The notes under the pieces: model-generated
What the model was told of the DNA's origin: nothing
The model's database searches: none
What the model saw: the letters and a program-made list of their open reading frames with translations, nothing else
NCBI GenBank assembly: GCA_003568315.1
Contig: PWYL01000034.1
Coordinates: 1-61,339 of the forward strand
DNA length: 61,339 nucleotides
Source of the DNA: Mollicutes bacterium
Lineage (GTDB): Bacteria; Bacillota_I; Bacilli_A; Izemoplasmatales; Izemoplasmataceae
Direction: 5' to 3'
Shown: in pieces, positions 16,642 to 26,600 of the stretch
Layout of the letters: each line of letters begins with the position of its first letter
Numbering within the stretch: position 1 is the first letter of the stretch
Made by a program: the position numbers and the translations under genes

Positions 16642-19641
16642 GTGGTGGTTCTCTTGATTTGCAGCCCTTATCTGGAAACGGCCCTGAGCTTTTCCGGTTC
16701 CAACATCACAATCGCCTCCGCAGTCGAAGAAGCGCATCACAAGGAGATGCGTGTTTTGTCGTTGACGGATTGGAAGATGCATGGGGCATACAAGTTCCAC
16801 GAAGCCTGCAAAAAATCGGGAATCGCTCCCATCATCGGTTTGCAAGTCGAATTCGCACCCTTTTACAAGGATCTTCCCCTCCATTTGATTTTGTATGCGA
16901 AAAACGAACACGGTTACAAGAACCTGTTGAAGCTTTCCGGCAACAATGAGCCTTTGGATGCCTCCTCACTGAAAGAACAAAGCGAAGGCATCACCGTTGT
17001 CTTGAACGGTTGTACGGGCGAGGCGAAAGCCCTCTATGACGAGGGGTCCGTGCAAGCGCTGCGGAGCCTTTTCCAGGAGATGAAATCCCTGTTCCCCGAT
17101 ATCTTCCTCGGTGTGCCCGAGGAATATGATGTCCCTTTCCCCATCAAACGGCTGCCGCTAGACAGAGTCATGTATCTCAAAGAAGAAGACGGCGAGGTCT
17201 TTTCAATCCTGCGACGCATCTTCCAAAGAACGCCGCTTGCTTCGTTTCCCAAAGAACGCAAGTCCTTCAAGAGCGAGAGGGAACTCGCGGGTCTTTTGTC
17301 GAAAGAAGGAAAAGAGACTCTTGAGACGTTTTGTAAAAAACATGCTCTCGACCTCTCTTTTCCCAAACCCGCCCTGCCCGGGTTCAGGACTCCCGAAGGG
17401 ATCACGAGCGGCCGTTTCCTCCGGGCTTTGGCCCAGAAGGGACTGGACAAAAGATTGAAAGGACGCCGTCTGGATCGCGGGGTTTATGATGAACGTCTCG
17501 CGAAAGAACTCGGGACGATCCACGAAATGGGCTATGACGACTACTTCCTCATCGTCTGGGATGTCGTCCGATATGCGAAGGGGAGAGGCATACTCGTCGG
17601 TCCGGGCCGGGGCAGCGCCCCGGGAAGCCTTGTCGCTTATGCACTTGGCATCACCACGGTGGATCCTTTGGAACACGGACTTCTTTTTGAGCGTTTCCTG
17701 AACAAGGCGAGACGTAGCATGCCCGATATCGATATCGATTTCCCCGACCAGTCACGTGACGAGGTGCTGAGATACGTTCGCGACACCTACGGCGAGGACA
17801 ATGCGGCTCTGATTTGCACGTTCGGCACATTCCTTTCCAAGAGCAGTCTTCGCGACACGGCCCGCGTTTTGGAAATCGAGTCCCGCTATGTGACGGAAAT
17901 GACCCGCAAGGTGGGCCGCTTCGGCTCGATCAAGAAGATGCTTTCCGAGGACGAGGATGTCAAGAACCGTATGAACGACCCCCGGTTGAAGCATTGGCTT
18001 TTGACGGCCGCAAGAATCGAAGGACTTCCGCGTCACGTGTCCACGCATGCGGCGGGTGTGATCCTCTCCGAAAAGCCTTTGATTTCCTACACACCTCTGC
18101 AGGAAGGGCTCGCCGGCCTCAAGGAAACCCAATACGAACAAAGCGACCTCGAAGCGATGGGACTTTTGAAGATCGATTTCTTGGGATTGCGTAATCTCTC
18201 GATGATAGAAGAAGTCTGTGCAAGGGTTGAGAAATACGAAACGAGGACCATCTATCCCTACCGGTTACCCACAGACGATGAGAAGACCTTCCGTTTTTTG
18301 CGGGAAGGAAGCACCACGGGAATCTTCCAGCTCGAAAGCCGGGGCATGCGGCGCCTCATCCGCCAGATGCGTATCAAAGAATTCGCCGACATTCCCGTCG
18401 TCTTGGCCCTCTATCGTCCCGGACCCATGGAAAGCATCCCCCTCTATCTGAAACGCCGTTTCAAGCGGGCGGAGAAGGAAAGCGTCGCCAAGGATGTCGA
18501 TCCCATCCTCGCCCCGACCGAAGGGATTCTCCTCTATCAGGAGCAGATCATGGCGATTGCCCATGATTTTGCCGGTTACACGCTCGATGAGGCCGATATC
18601 CTCCGTCGTGCCGTGAGCAAGAAAGAACGGACGATACTCGAAAAAGAACGGAAGAATTTCGTGCAGAAGGCGAAACGGGCCGGAAGGGACGTCCGTCTCG
18701 CAGACAGGATATACGATTATATCGTCAAGTTCGCCGACTACGGCTTCAACAAGTCCCATTCCGTTGCTTACGGACTCATATCCTACTGGATGGCCTATCT
18801 CAAGGCGAATCATCCGGCCCACTTCTTGTCGGTGTTGATGCAGAGCGCTTTGACAAACGAGGACAAGATGCGACTCTACATGCGGGAAGCGCTGGAACAC
18901 GACCTCCATGTCATGGGGCCCGATGTCAACGAGAGCGGCTATGAGTTCAGTCTCTCCGGCAACAGACTCTATTATCCCTTGCACGGGGTCAAGACCATAA
19001 GTCGGGACAAGGCCGTGGCCTTTGTCGAGCTCCGTGCGAAGATCACTCTCCGCACCTTTGTCGATTTTATCGTGAAGACCCGCAACATCTTCAACCGCCG
19101 CCAAGTCGAGTATCTCATCCATGCCGGCGCCCTCGATTCTTTCGGACTCTCGAAAAAGACGATGGCGAAGAATCTGGATGCCGTCATGGAAGCGGCCGAT
19201 TACGGTGATACCATCGATTGGGACCAGTTCGTCCTCACGGATGCCGGCGAATACGACCACGAGACCCTCCGCCAAAACGAACGCGAGGCTCTCGGGCTGA
19301 ATCTCGCCTATGATGCTCTCCGACCCTATGAGGCTCTCATCAGGAAGAAGGGTCTCAGGCTCCCCTCGGAGGTCGAGGACGTTCCGTTGAAGAAAGAGGT
19401 CGGCGTCATTGGCATTTTGCGGGAGAAACGGGAAATCACGACCAAAAAGGGCGACAGGATGGCCTTTTTGGAAATCGATGACGGAAACTCTTCCATGAAC
19501 GCGGTGTGTTTTCCCGAAACTTATCGTCGCTTTCAGGAGGTTTTGGAGGAGGGCAAGGTACTTTGGTTTCAAGGCAGGGTGACACTCCGGGAGGGTAAGC
19601 GACAGTTCGAACTCACATCCGCCAATGCGGCGGAAACTTAA
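16642..19641 (+). CDS. dnaE: DNA polymerase III alpha subunit (DnaE)
   Basis: Replicative or lesion-bypass DNA polymerase. The palm shows PGRGSAPGSLVAYALG and the catalytic aspartates in PDIDIDFPD (from residue 362), then ALYRPGPMES and KFADYGFNKSHSVAYG; the C terminus has an OB-fold (MAFLEIDDGNSSMNAV). At 999 residues it is shorter than usual (1060-1160). The N-terminal PHP domain is degraded: the VHS-x-YS motif reads ICSPYLETALS and the LTDH motif reads LTDWKMHG, so it is probably inactive as exonuclease. The GTG start at 16642 is followed by a second GTG; GAGGTG lies upstream. The dnaE-pfkA-pyk order is typical of Bacillota, though accDA is absent here. Confidence 0.93.
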   Translation: MVVLLICSPYLETALSFSGSNITIASAVEEAHHKEMRVLSLTDWKMHGAYKFHEACKKSGIAPIIGLQVEFAPFYKDLPLHLILYAKNEHGYKNLLKLSGNNEPLDASSLKEQSEGITVVLNGCTGEAKALYDEGSVQALRSLFQEMKSLFPDIFLGVPEEYDVPFPIKRLPLDRVMYLKEEDGEVFSILRRIFQRTPLASFPKERKSFKSERELAGLLSKEGKETLETFCKKHALDLSFPKPALPGFRTPEGITSGRFLRALAQKGLDKRLKGRRLDRGVYDERLAKELGTIHEMGYDDYFLIVWDVVRYAKGRGILVGPGRGSAPGSLVAYALGITTVDPLEHGLLFERFLNKARRSMPDIDIDFPDQSRDEVLRYVRDTYGEDNAALICTFGTFLSKSSLRDTARVLEIESRYVTEMTRKVGRFGSIKKMLSEDEDVKNRMNDPRLKHWLLTAARIEGLPRHVSTHAAGVILSEKPLISYTPLQEGLAGLKETQYEQSDLEAMGLLKIDFLGLRNLSMIEEVCARVEKYETRTIYPYRLPTDDEKTFRFLREGSTTGIFQLESRGMRRLIRQMRIKEFADIPVVLALYRPGPMESIPLYLKRRFKRAEKESVAKDVDPILAPTEGILLYQEQIMAIAHDFAGYTLDEADILRRAVSKKERTILEKERKNFVQKAKRAGRDVRLADRIYDYIVKFADYGFNKSHSVAYGLISYWMAYLKANHPAHFLSVLMQSALTNEDKMRLYMREALEHDLHVMGPDVNESGYEFSLSGNRLYYPLHGVKTISRDKAVAFVELRAKITLRTFVDFIVKTRNIFNRRQVEYLIHAGALDSFGLSKKTMAKNLDAVMEAADYGDTIDWDQFVLTDAGEYDHETLRQNEREALGLNLAYDALRPYEALIRKKGLRLPSEVEDVPLKKEVGVIGILREKREITTKKGDRMAFLEIDDGNSSMNAVCFPETYRRFQEVLEEGKVLWFQGRVTLREGKRQFELTSANAAET

Positions 19642-19657
19642 TGTTTGCCTGTGTTTG

Positions 19658-19666
19658 TGCTATAAT
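19658..19666 (+). promoter_or_regulatory. Extended -10 promoter of pfkA-pyk
   Basis: TGCTATAAT, an extended -10 with no good -35, 34 bases before the pfkA ATG. Confidence 0.6.
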
Positions 19667-19700
19667 ACGCCAAAGATGACGCAACCGAAGAAGGTGGATT

Positions 19701-20660
19701 ATGAAACGGATAGCTCTTTTGACTTCGGGAGGCGACGCCCCCGGCATGAACGCCTGCGTCCGGGCCGTGGTCCGGAGCGCGATCGCCTCGGGAATCGAAG
19801 TCCGGGGTGTGCGCGACGGATACAAGGGTCTTGTCGAGGGAAACATCGAACCATTGCTCCGTCAAGCCGTTTCCCGTATTATCAACCGGGGCGGGACCAT
19901 ACTCGGAAGCGCCCGCTACGAGGCTTTCAAGGAGGACGCCGCACAGGAGAAGGCCATCCGGATGATGAAAGAGCATTCCATCGAAGCTCTTGTCGTCATC
20001 GGCGGGGGAGGGACGTTCCGCGGGGCTTTGGATTTGGCCAAAAAAGGTGTCCGTATCGTCGGTATACCGGCGACCATCGACAACGACATCGCCGCCAGCG
20101 ATTATTCCATCGGGTTCTTCACCGCCGTGGACACCGCCGTGCAGTCCATCGACAAGTTGCGCGACACATCCGATTCCCATCAGCGCTGCAGCGTTGTCGA
20201 GGTCATGGGCCGAAATGACGGCGATATCGCGCTTTTTGCCGGTATCGCTACCGGGGCCGACATCGTCGTGACACCGGAGACCGGCTTCGATCAACACGAA
20301 GTGATACAGAGTGTTCAAGAGGCCTTCGAGAAGAACAAGCGTCACGCCATCGTCATCATCACCGAAAACATCACCGATGTCTCCCGGCTGGCCGAGGACA
20401 TTGAAGAAGCCACGGCTTTCGAGAGCCGTGCCACCGTGTTGGGCCATGTACAACGCGGCGGCACTCCCGTGGCTTTCGACCGCTACCTCGCCGCCCGCAT
20501 GGGGCAAAAAGCCGTGGCATTGTTGGCAGAGGGCGCGACGGCCCGCATCTTGGCGCTCCAAGGAGGTACCATCAGCGATTGTGGGCTGGAAGAGGCCCTT
20601 TCCGCAAAGAAGGAATCCCGCCGGGAACTTGTGGACCTGGTGACACAATTCAGGCATTGA
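19701..20660 (+). CDS. pfkA: 6-phosphofructokinase with altered Mg/ATP motif
   Basis: Phosphorylates fructose 6-phosphate in glycolysis. The 319-residue protein aligns residue for residue with Escherichia coli PfkA: GGDAPGMNA at the start, the effector/nucleotide residues in RAVVR, TIDNDI with Asp127 and Asp129, and VEVMGRNDGD. One key change stands out: the canonical GGDGS, whose Asp103 binds Mg-ATP, reads GGGGT at 101-105, so Asp103 is Gly. The rest of the active site is intact, so the gene is not obviously dead; phosphate-donor preference may differ. AAGGTGG precedes the ATG; pyk follows after ten bases. Confidence 0.93.
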   Translation: MKRIALLTSGGDAPGMNACVRAVVRSAIASGIEVRGVRDGYKGLVEGNIEPLLRQAVSRIINRGGTILGSARYEAFKEDAAQEKAIRMMKEHSIEALVVIGGGGTFRGALDLAKKGVRIVGIPATIDNDIAASDYSIGFFTAVDTAVQSIDKLRDTSDSHQRCSVVEVMGRNDGDIALFAGIATGADIVVTPETGFDQHEVIQSVQEAFEKNKRHAIVIITENITDVSRLAEDIEEATAFESRATVLGHVQRGGTPVAFDRYLAARMGQKAVALLAEGATARILALQGGTISDCGLEEALSAKKESRRELVDLVTQFRH

Positions 20661-20670
20661 GGAGGTTTCC

Positions 20671-22095
20671 ATGATACCCTTCAACCAAACGAAGATTGTC
20701 TGTACCATCGGACCGGCAACGGAAAAGAAGAGCATGATGCGCAAACTCATCGTGAGCGGGATGGACGTCATGCGGCTCAACTTTTCCCATTCCGATCACG
20801 CCGACCACAAAAGACGCCTGGAGACGCTCAAATCCTTGAACCGGGAACTGGGAACGAATGTCGCGAGCCTTCTGGACACGAAGGGTCCCGAGATTCGCAC
20901 GCATGGTTTCAAGGGCGGAAAAGCCCGGATCCGTGTCGGAAGCGAGATCACCATCCATATGGAAGAAATCGTCGGTGACGATACGGAATTCAGTGTCACC
21001 TATCCCGACCTATACAAGGATGTCGACAAGGGGGCCATCCTCATTGTCGACGACGGATATCTCACACTGAAGGTCACCGACATCGATGATGAGAAACGGC
21101 TCATCAAGGCCATCGCTTTCAACACCCACACCATCAAGGACCGCCGCGGCATCAATGTGCCCGGCGAGGTGCTGAATCTCGATTTCATCTCCGAAAAGGA
21201 CAAACAAGACATCCTCTGGGCCTGTGAAAACGGAATCGACTTTATCGCCGCCAGTTTCGTCCGCCGGGCCGAAGATGTCGAAGAAATCCGGAAAATCGTG
21301 AAAAGCCACTGCGACAGGGATATTCCCATCATCGCCAAAATCGAGAACCAAGAGGGCGTCAACAACATCGACGAGATCATCGAGATCGCCGAAGGTGTCA
21401 TGATCGCGAGAGGAGACCTCGGTGTCGAGGTACCGCCCGAGGAAGTCCCCGTCATCCAAAAGGACATCATCGCCCGTTGCCACAAGAAGGGCAAGGTCTC
21501 CATCACCGCCACACAGATGTTGGAGAGCATGCAGGAGAACCCCAAGCCCACACGGGCCGAGGTGAGCGATGTCGCCAACGCCATCCTCGATGGCGCCGAC
21601 GCCACGATGCTATCGGGAGAGAGTGCCATCGGCAAATACCCGATTGAATCGGTCGAGGTCATGAGAAACATCGCCAAGAGGATGGAAAAAGAACTCGACC
21701 GGTATCCACTCTTGAAACGGGCCAACGAGGATTCCGCCAAGGACATCCCGAGCAACATCGCCATGAGCGCCGCGCACGCCGTCTTGCAGGGGCAAGCGGA
21801 CCTCGTCATCGCCCCTTCGGTTTCGGGAAACACCGCGCGCCTCCTTTCCAAGAACCGTCCCGACACGATGATTCTCGCTTTGGTGCCCACAGCGGAGAAA
21901 GCCCGCAGTCTCGCCTTGTACCACGGCGTTCACGCCGTCCCCTTCGAACTTGGTGAAGAGACGGAATCCCTCATCAAGAGGAGCATCGAGTTCGTCAAGA
22001 AGGAACAACTCGTCGGCTCGGGCGCGAGAGTCATCATCACAGGCGGCTTCCCTCTCGGAACGACGACCAACAGTTTCCGTATTCTCGACATCTGA
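20671..22095 (+). CDS. pyk: Pyruvate kinase
   Basis: Last step of glycolysis, making pyruvate and ATP from phosphoenolpyruvate and ADP. Signatures are TKIVCTIGPA, MRLNFSHSDH, DTKGPEIRTHGF, the catalytic block IIAKIENQEGVNNIDEI, MIARGDLGVEVP and ATQMLESM. The length, 474 residues, fits the form without the extra C-terminal PEP-utilizer domain found in Bacillus. GAGGAGG lies eight bases before the ATG, and it is cotranscribed with pfkA. Confidence 0.97.
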   Translation: MIPFNQTKIVCTIGPATEKKSMMRKLIVSGMDVMRLNFSHSDHADHKRRLETLKSLNRELGTNVASLLDTKGPEIRTHGFKGGKARIRVGSEITIHMEEIVGDDTEFSVTYPDLYKDVDKGAILIVDDGYLTLKVTDIDDEKRLIKAIAFNTHTIKDRRGINVPGEVLNLDFISEKDKQDILWACENGIDFIAASFVRRAEDVEEIRKIVKSHCDRDIPIIAKIENQEGVNNIDEIIEIAEGVMIARGDLGVEVPPEEVPVIQKDIIARCHKKGKVSITATQMLESMQENPKPTRAEVSDVANAILDGADATMLSGESAIGKYPIESVEVMRNIAKRMEKELDRYPLLKRANEDSAKDIPSNIAMSAAHAVLQGQADLVIAPSVSGNTARLLSKNRPDTMILALVPTAEKARSLALYHGVHAVPFELGEETESLIKRSIEFVKKEQLVGSGARVIITGGFPLGTTTNSFRILDI

Positions 22096-22130
22096 ATCAT
22101 GCCGGCAAGGTTTTCCGGGGAGGTGCATGC

Positions 22131-23531
22131 ATGAACACATTCCTGAAGGAACTCGAACGACATCTGTCCCGTCTTGATGATGCGGATAGAAAAGAGATTC
22201 TCGATCATTACGAAGAGCGGTTCCGTCACGAGAGAATTTTCGAAGGAAAGACGGATGAGGAGATCATTCAAGGCATCGGCAGTCCCGAAGAACTGGCGGC
22301 GAGGGTCTTGAAGAAACACGGTATCACTCCGCCGGTCAGCAGGGAATCTCCCGAACGCGAAGTCCGCACCGGCCGTATGGTGGGGGTCGTCCTTTTCGAC
22401 ATCTTCATTGCGGCCTGGCTTCTGCCACTTCTTTTCGCTCTCCTCTACAACATGTTGATGGCGTATGGACCCCTCTTTCACATATTGACGGGGCCCGAAG
22501 TACCCTCATGGTCTTTCTTGGCCCATTTCGCCCTCGTCCTGGGCGGGGCCGTGCTCTGGGGACTTTTGATCCTTTTCGTCTATGATGCCACCATCTCCTT
22601 CATACACCATCTTCTCCGCATCAACATGGAGGCTTTCAGCATCGGTCACAAAGAAGACACGTTGCGGCGCATCCGCTCTCTCAAGGCCAAGAACTATTTC
22701 CAAAAACGGCCAAGTGCCGCCAGGACCAAGGGCATCGTCACGGTGGCCGGTCTCATCCTCTTGCTTGCGGGGCTCGCTGTCACGAGCGTGCAGGAGGTCA
22801 GAGCGACACCCATAGCCTATCTGGACCATGAAGAAAGCGTCACGGTCACCGAAATCGCCACTTGGGATGTGGACATCGTGGCGGATACGGGCGATGTCAC
22901 CTTCCATGTCACCGCCGGGGACGAATTCCTTGTCGAATCGCATCTTCCGGAGGACGCTTCCGTTTCCCTGGATTTCTCCGCTGACGAGAAACGCCTGGAA
23001 GTACGTGTCGAACTGGATCGGAGTTTCTGGCAGAACTTTTTCTTTTTCGGCTTCAGCCGGGAAAGGGCCACCATCGACATATATGTGCCTGAAACAGTCC
23101 TTTTGGGAGATGTCGGGGTGGAAGTCGTCAACGGACGGCTCGTCTCATCCAACATCGATTACGAGAGCTTGCACATCCGCACGACGAACGGCGACATCAA
23201 CATCCGTCACGCCCTGATTGCGGAAAATCTCGATGTCCAGACGACAAACGGCAGCATCGCCTTGCGACATGTCGATTCCCCGGATTTCGAACTCCGTACG
23301 ACGAACGGTGCCATCGAACTGCAAGACCTGCATGATCCAACCGATCCCGGACGCAATCTCACCGCCCGGAGCACTAACGGGGGTATCGAGGTGGAGAACG
23401 TCTATGTGGAGAAGGCCACCCTCCGGACGACGAACGGGAATATCAACTATTTCAATGACGATACCACATTCGAAGTCGATTTGGACGCCCGGACCACAAA
23501 CGGGACCATAAGGACAGGGATAGGGGAATAA
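22131..23531 (+). CDS. HAAS (DUF1700)-DUF4097 membrane protein with TTNG repeats
   Basis: Envelope-associated protein of unknown function. Residues 1-75 form the helical HAAS/DUF1700 domain (LKELERHLSRLDDADRKEIL), then three or four hydrophobic segments span about 80-235, and a C-terminal beta-solenoid follows. The solenoid rungs show six regularly spaced copies of R-T-T-N-G (RTTNGDI, QTTNGSI, RTTNGAI, RSTNGGI, RTTNGNI, RTTNGTI), the DUF4097 hallmark. In other Bacillota such proteins accompany PadR regulators or SHOCT-like proteins; here it follows pyk with only a short gap and may be cotranscribed. A SHOCT-like protein is encoded at 36530. 466 residues, start after GGGGAGG. Confidence 0.83.
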   Translation: MNTFLKELERHLSRLDDADRKEILDHYEERFRHERIFEGKTDEEIIQGIGSPEELAARVLKKHGITPPVSRESPEREVRTGRMVGVVLFDIFIAAWLLPLLFALLYNMLMAYGPLFHILTGPEVPSWSFLAHFALVLGGAVLWGLLILFVYDATISFIHHLLRINMEAFSIGHKEDTLRRIRSLKAKNYFQKRPSAARTKGIVTVAGLILLLAGLAVTSVQEVRATPIAYLDHEESVTVTEIATWDVDIVADTGDVTFHVTAGDEFLVESHLPEDASVSLDFSADEKRLEVRVELDRSFWQNFFFFGFSRERATIDIYVPETVLLGDVGVEVVNGRLVSSNIDYESLHIRTTNGDINIRHALIAENLDVQTTNGSIALRHVDSPDFELRTTNGAIELQDLHDPTDPGRNLTARSTNGGIEVENVYVEKATLRTTNGNINYFNDDTTFEVDLDARTTNGTIRTGIGE

Positions 23532-23572
23532 TACGGCTCTTTCCCCTTTTGTGAATTTTGGCGGCGATATTG

Positions 23573-23602
23573 TTGTGGCGTGTTCACATTGTATGATATA
23601 AT
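23573..23602 (+). promoter_or_regulatory. Promoter of the RND exporter-tetR operon
   Basis: TATAAT at 23597-23602 with a weak -35 (TTGTGG, 23573-23578, 18-base spacer). The predicted start near 23609 falls inside the palindromic operator. Confidence 0.7.
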
Positions 23603-23603
23603 C

Positions 23604-23631
23604 GTACCCGACCGAACATTCGGTCGGGTAC
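23604..23631 (+). promoter_or_regulatory. Perfect 28-bp palindromic operator, probably for the TetR regulator
   Basis: GTACCCGACCGAA (23604-23616), centre CA, TTCGGTCGGGTAC (23619-23631): 13-base arms without a mismatch, one base past the -10 hexamer. A dimeric TetR protein bound here would block transcription start. The operon's last gene encodes such a regulator. As RNA it would also fold into a strong hairpin, but no T-run follows. Confidence 0.8.
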
Positions 23632-23674
23632 TTATTTACGGTTCTCACACACATAAAACAAGGATGTGGCGTAT

Positions 23675-26600
23675 ATGAAAAATTTCATCGACTATTCCGT
23701 GACGAAGGTTGTGACCGTCATCATGGCCGTGGCGGCGGTCGTGGTGTTCGGTGTCGTCTCTTTCAACCGCATGACCACCGACCTCATACCGGATGTGAAC
23801 ATCCCCTATGCGGTTGTGGTGACCACCTATCCCGGTGCCACTCCCGAAGAAGTCGAACGGGATGTCTCCATCCCGCTTGAAAACGCCTTTTTGACCACAG
23901 CCAACGTCCATGAGGTGACCACGAATTCGCAAGAAAACTATTCCCTGGTCATGATCGAGTTCAGACCCGAGACCGACATGGACAGCGCTTTGGTGGAAAT
24001 GCGCGAGGACATCAATTTCGTGTTGGACAATCTACCGGATGAAGCGGGTAACCCCGCCATCATCCGTTTGAATCCCGATATGCTGCCGATCATGAATTTC
24101 AGCGTCTCCTACGAAGGCAAAGACCTCGAAGAACTCACCGAATGGGTTGAAAAGACCCTCCGTCCCCGCTTGGAACGCATCCCCGGCGTCGCCACCATCA
24201 ATGTCTCAGGGGGATACGAGTCCGAAATCCGGGTGACCATCGACCAGGATGCCATCGACGATTACAACCAACAGATCGAGGATGATATCGAGACGCTCAT
24301 CACGATGTTGAGAAATGCCGGCTATGATGAGCAGGCCGACGAACTCGAGGATATGGAAATCAAACTTGACAAAAAGTTTGTCGGGCAGGTCTTGCAAGCG
24401 CAGAATTTCAGCTTCCCCGTGGGCTTTTTGGAAGTCGACGGTATCGAATACATGGTCCGGGTCGGGGACGCTCTGGGCAGCCTCGAAGAGATCCGCGAAT
24501 TGAAGATCTTCGAACTTGAATTCCCCGGTTTCGAGGCACCAATCGTCACGGTCGATGATGTCGCAGATGTCTCTTTCGTCGATGCCCGCGAGAGGCAATA
24601 TTCCAAGGTCAACGGCGAGAACGCCCTCACCCTGAGCGTGCAAAAGAGCGGTGAATACGCGACCACGGACGTGACCAACGACATCCATGCCGCTTTCGCC
24701 GAACTCACCGAAGATGACGATTTCGAGACCACCATCCTCCTCGACCAAGGTGAATATATCGAAATGGCCACGGGTTCGGTCATCCAGAACCTCATCATCG
24801 GCGGCATCCTCGCCATCGTGATCCTCCTCCTTTTCCTCCGGAGCATCCGGATGACCTTCATCGTCGGTGTGGCCATCCCCGTGAGTCTCCTTTTCGCGAT
24901 CATCCTCATCTATCTCGCCGGAATCACGTTGAACATCGTTTCCCTGGGCGGACTCGCCCTCGGAATCGGGATGCTCGTCGACAACAGCATTGTCGTGATC
25001 GAGAACATCTTCCGGATGAAGAACGAGGGTGCCTCCAACAAGGATGCGGCCGTCTATGGCGCCCACCAGGTCGCCGGGGCCATCATCGCCTCCACCCTCA
25101 CCACCATCGGTGTGTTCTTGCCGATCATGTTCATCGAGGATTTCATCCGGGAAATCTTCTATCAATTGGCCCTCACCATCACCTTCAGTCTCGTTGCGTC
25201 TCTTCTCATCGCTTTGACCTTCGTTCCGGCCATCGCCAACCGCCTTCTGAGAACGGATACGACAGAGAAGACACGACCGACCATCCTCGACAAGGTCAAA
25301 AACATCTATGAGAAGGTGTTGGACTTCTTCTTCAAATTCCGTTTTGCTGTTCTCGCGGCAGTCGTTGTGCTCTTTTTCGCCGCTTTCTTCCTTTCCATCT
25401 CGCGAGGCTTCGAATTCTTCCCGGCCACGGATGAAGGTGCCATCCGGGCCACGGTGGAGATCGATCCCGAGCATCCCGTGGATTTCGACACCTTCACGGC
25501 AAAGATGGATGAACTCTATCAGGACCTTCAAGAATACGAGGACATCGAGACCGTTGGTATCTCTTTGGGCGGCCAACTCGCCATGATGGGATTCGGTTTC
25601 GATTCCTTTGACAGTGCGAATGTGAATATCGTATTAAGGGACGATCGCATCAATACGACACAAGAAGTCGCCGACATGGTGGCCCAACTCCTCGAGACCG
25701 ACTATGACATGTTCAACACGGAAGTTGCCGGCACGGAAATGGACATGGCCGCCTTGTTGGGCGAGGGCATCCAGGTCCGCATCAAGGGGCCTGAATTGGA
25801 GACTTTGCGAAGCGAGGCGGTGGATTTCGCCAACGCCCTTGAAGACATCGAAGGTCTCAGGAACATCGATGCGGGACTCGGTCGTCCTCTCCAAGAAATA
25901 AAGATCACTGTCGACAAGGATGAATCCATCAAATACGGCCTCACCGTCGGTCAAGTACTCATGGCGACGGCGGAATATCTCGAAGGGCCGGAAAGAATCA
26001 CACAGATCCGCATGGACGGAAGGGCCTATTCGCTCTATGTGTATGAAGAAGGCCAGGAACGCCGCACGAGCGTCCCCGACCTCGACACGCTGAAACAACT
26101 CGAGATCGCCACGAGTCCCCTCGGCGAACCTGTCATCCTCGACGATGTCGCCGATGTTTTGATCCAACAGGGATTTGCCGCCATCACCCGCGTCGACGGG
26201 GCGCGCGCCGTCACCGTCAGTGCGGGTATCGAGACGGGCTACAACGCCTCGCTCGTCGCTCGCGATGTCGAAGAGCTCCTCGTCGAATACGAGTTTCCCA
26301 GCGGTTACGACTATGAGGTGCTCGGCGAGGACGAAGAGATCATGGCCGCCATCGACACCCTGATACTCGTGGGAGGCCTCGGCATCCTCTTGGTCTATAT
26401 GATCATGGCCAGTCAGTTCCAGTCCTTCGTCTATCCGCTCATCATCATGTTCACGATTCCGCTCGCTTTCACCGGCGGATTCGGCATCCTCTACCTATTC
26501 GGCATGCCGGTGAGCATCGTCGCCATCATCGGTCTCATCATCCTCTCCGGTGTCGTCGTCAACAACGGCATTGTCCTCGTCGACTACATCAACAAGCTCA

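Noticed and set aside
24206-25576. 456-codon frame on the minus strand inside the RND gene
   Set aside because: Antisense shadow with very acidic, low-complexity product; the RND frame has clear motifs.
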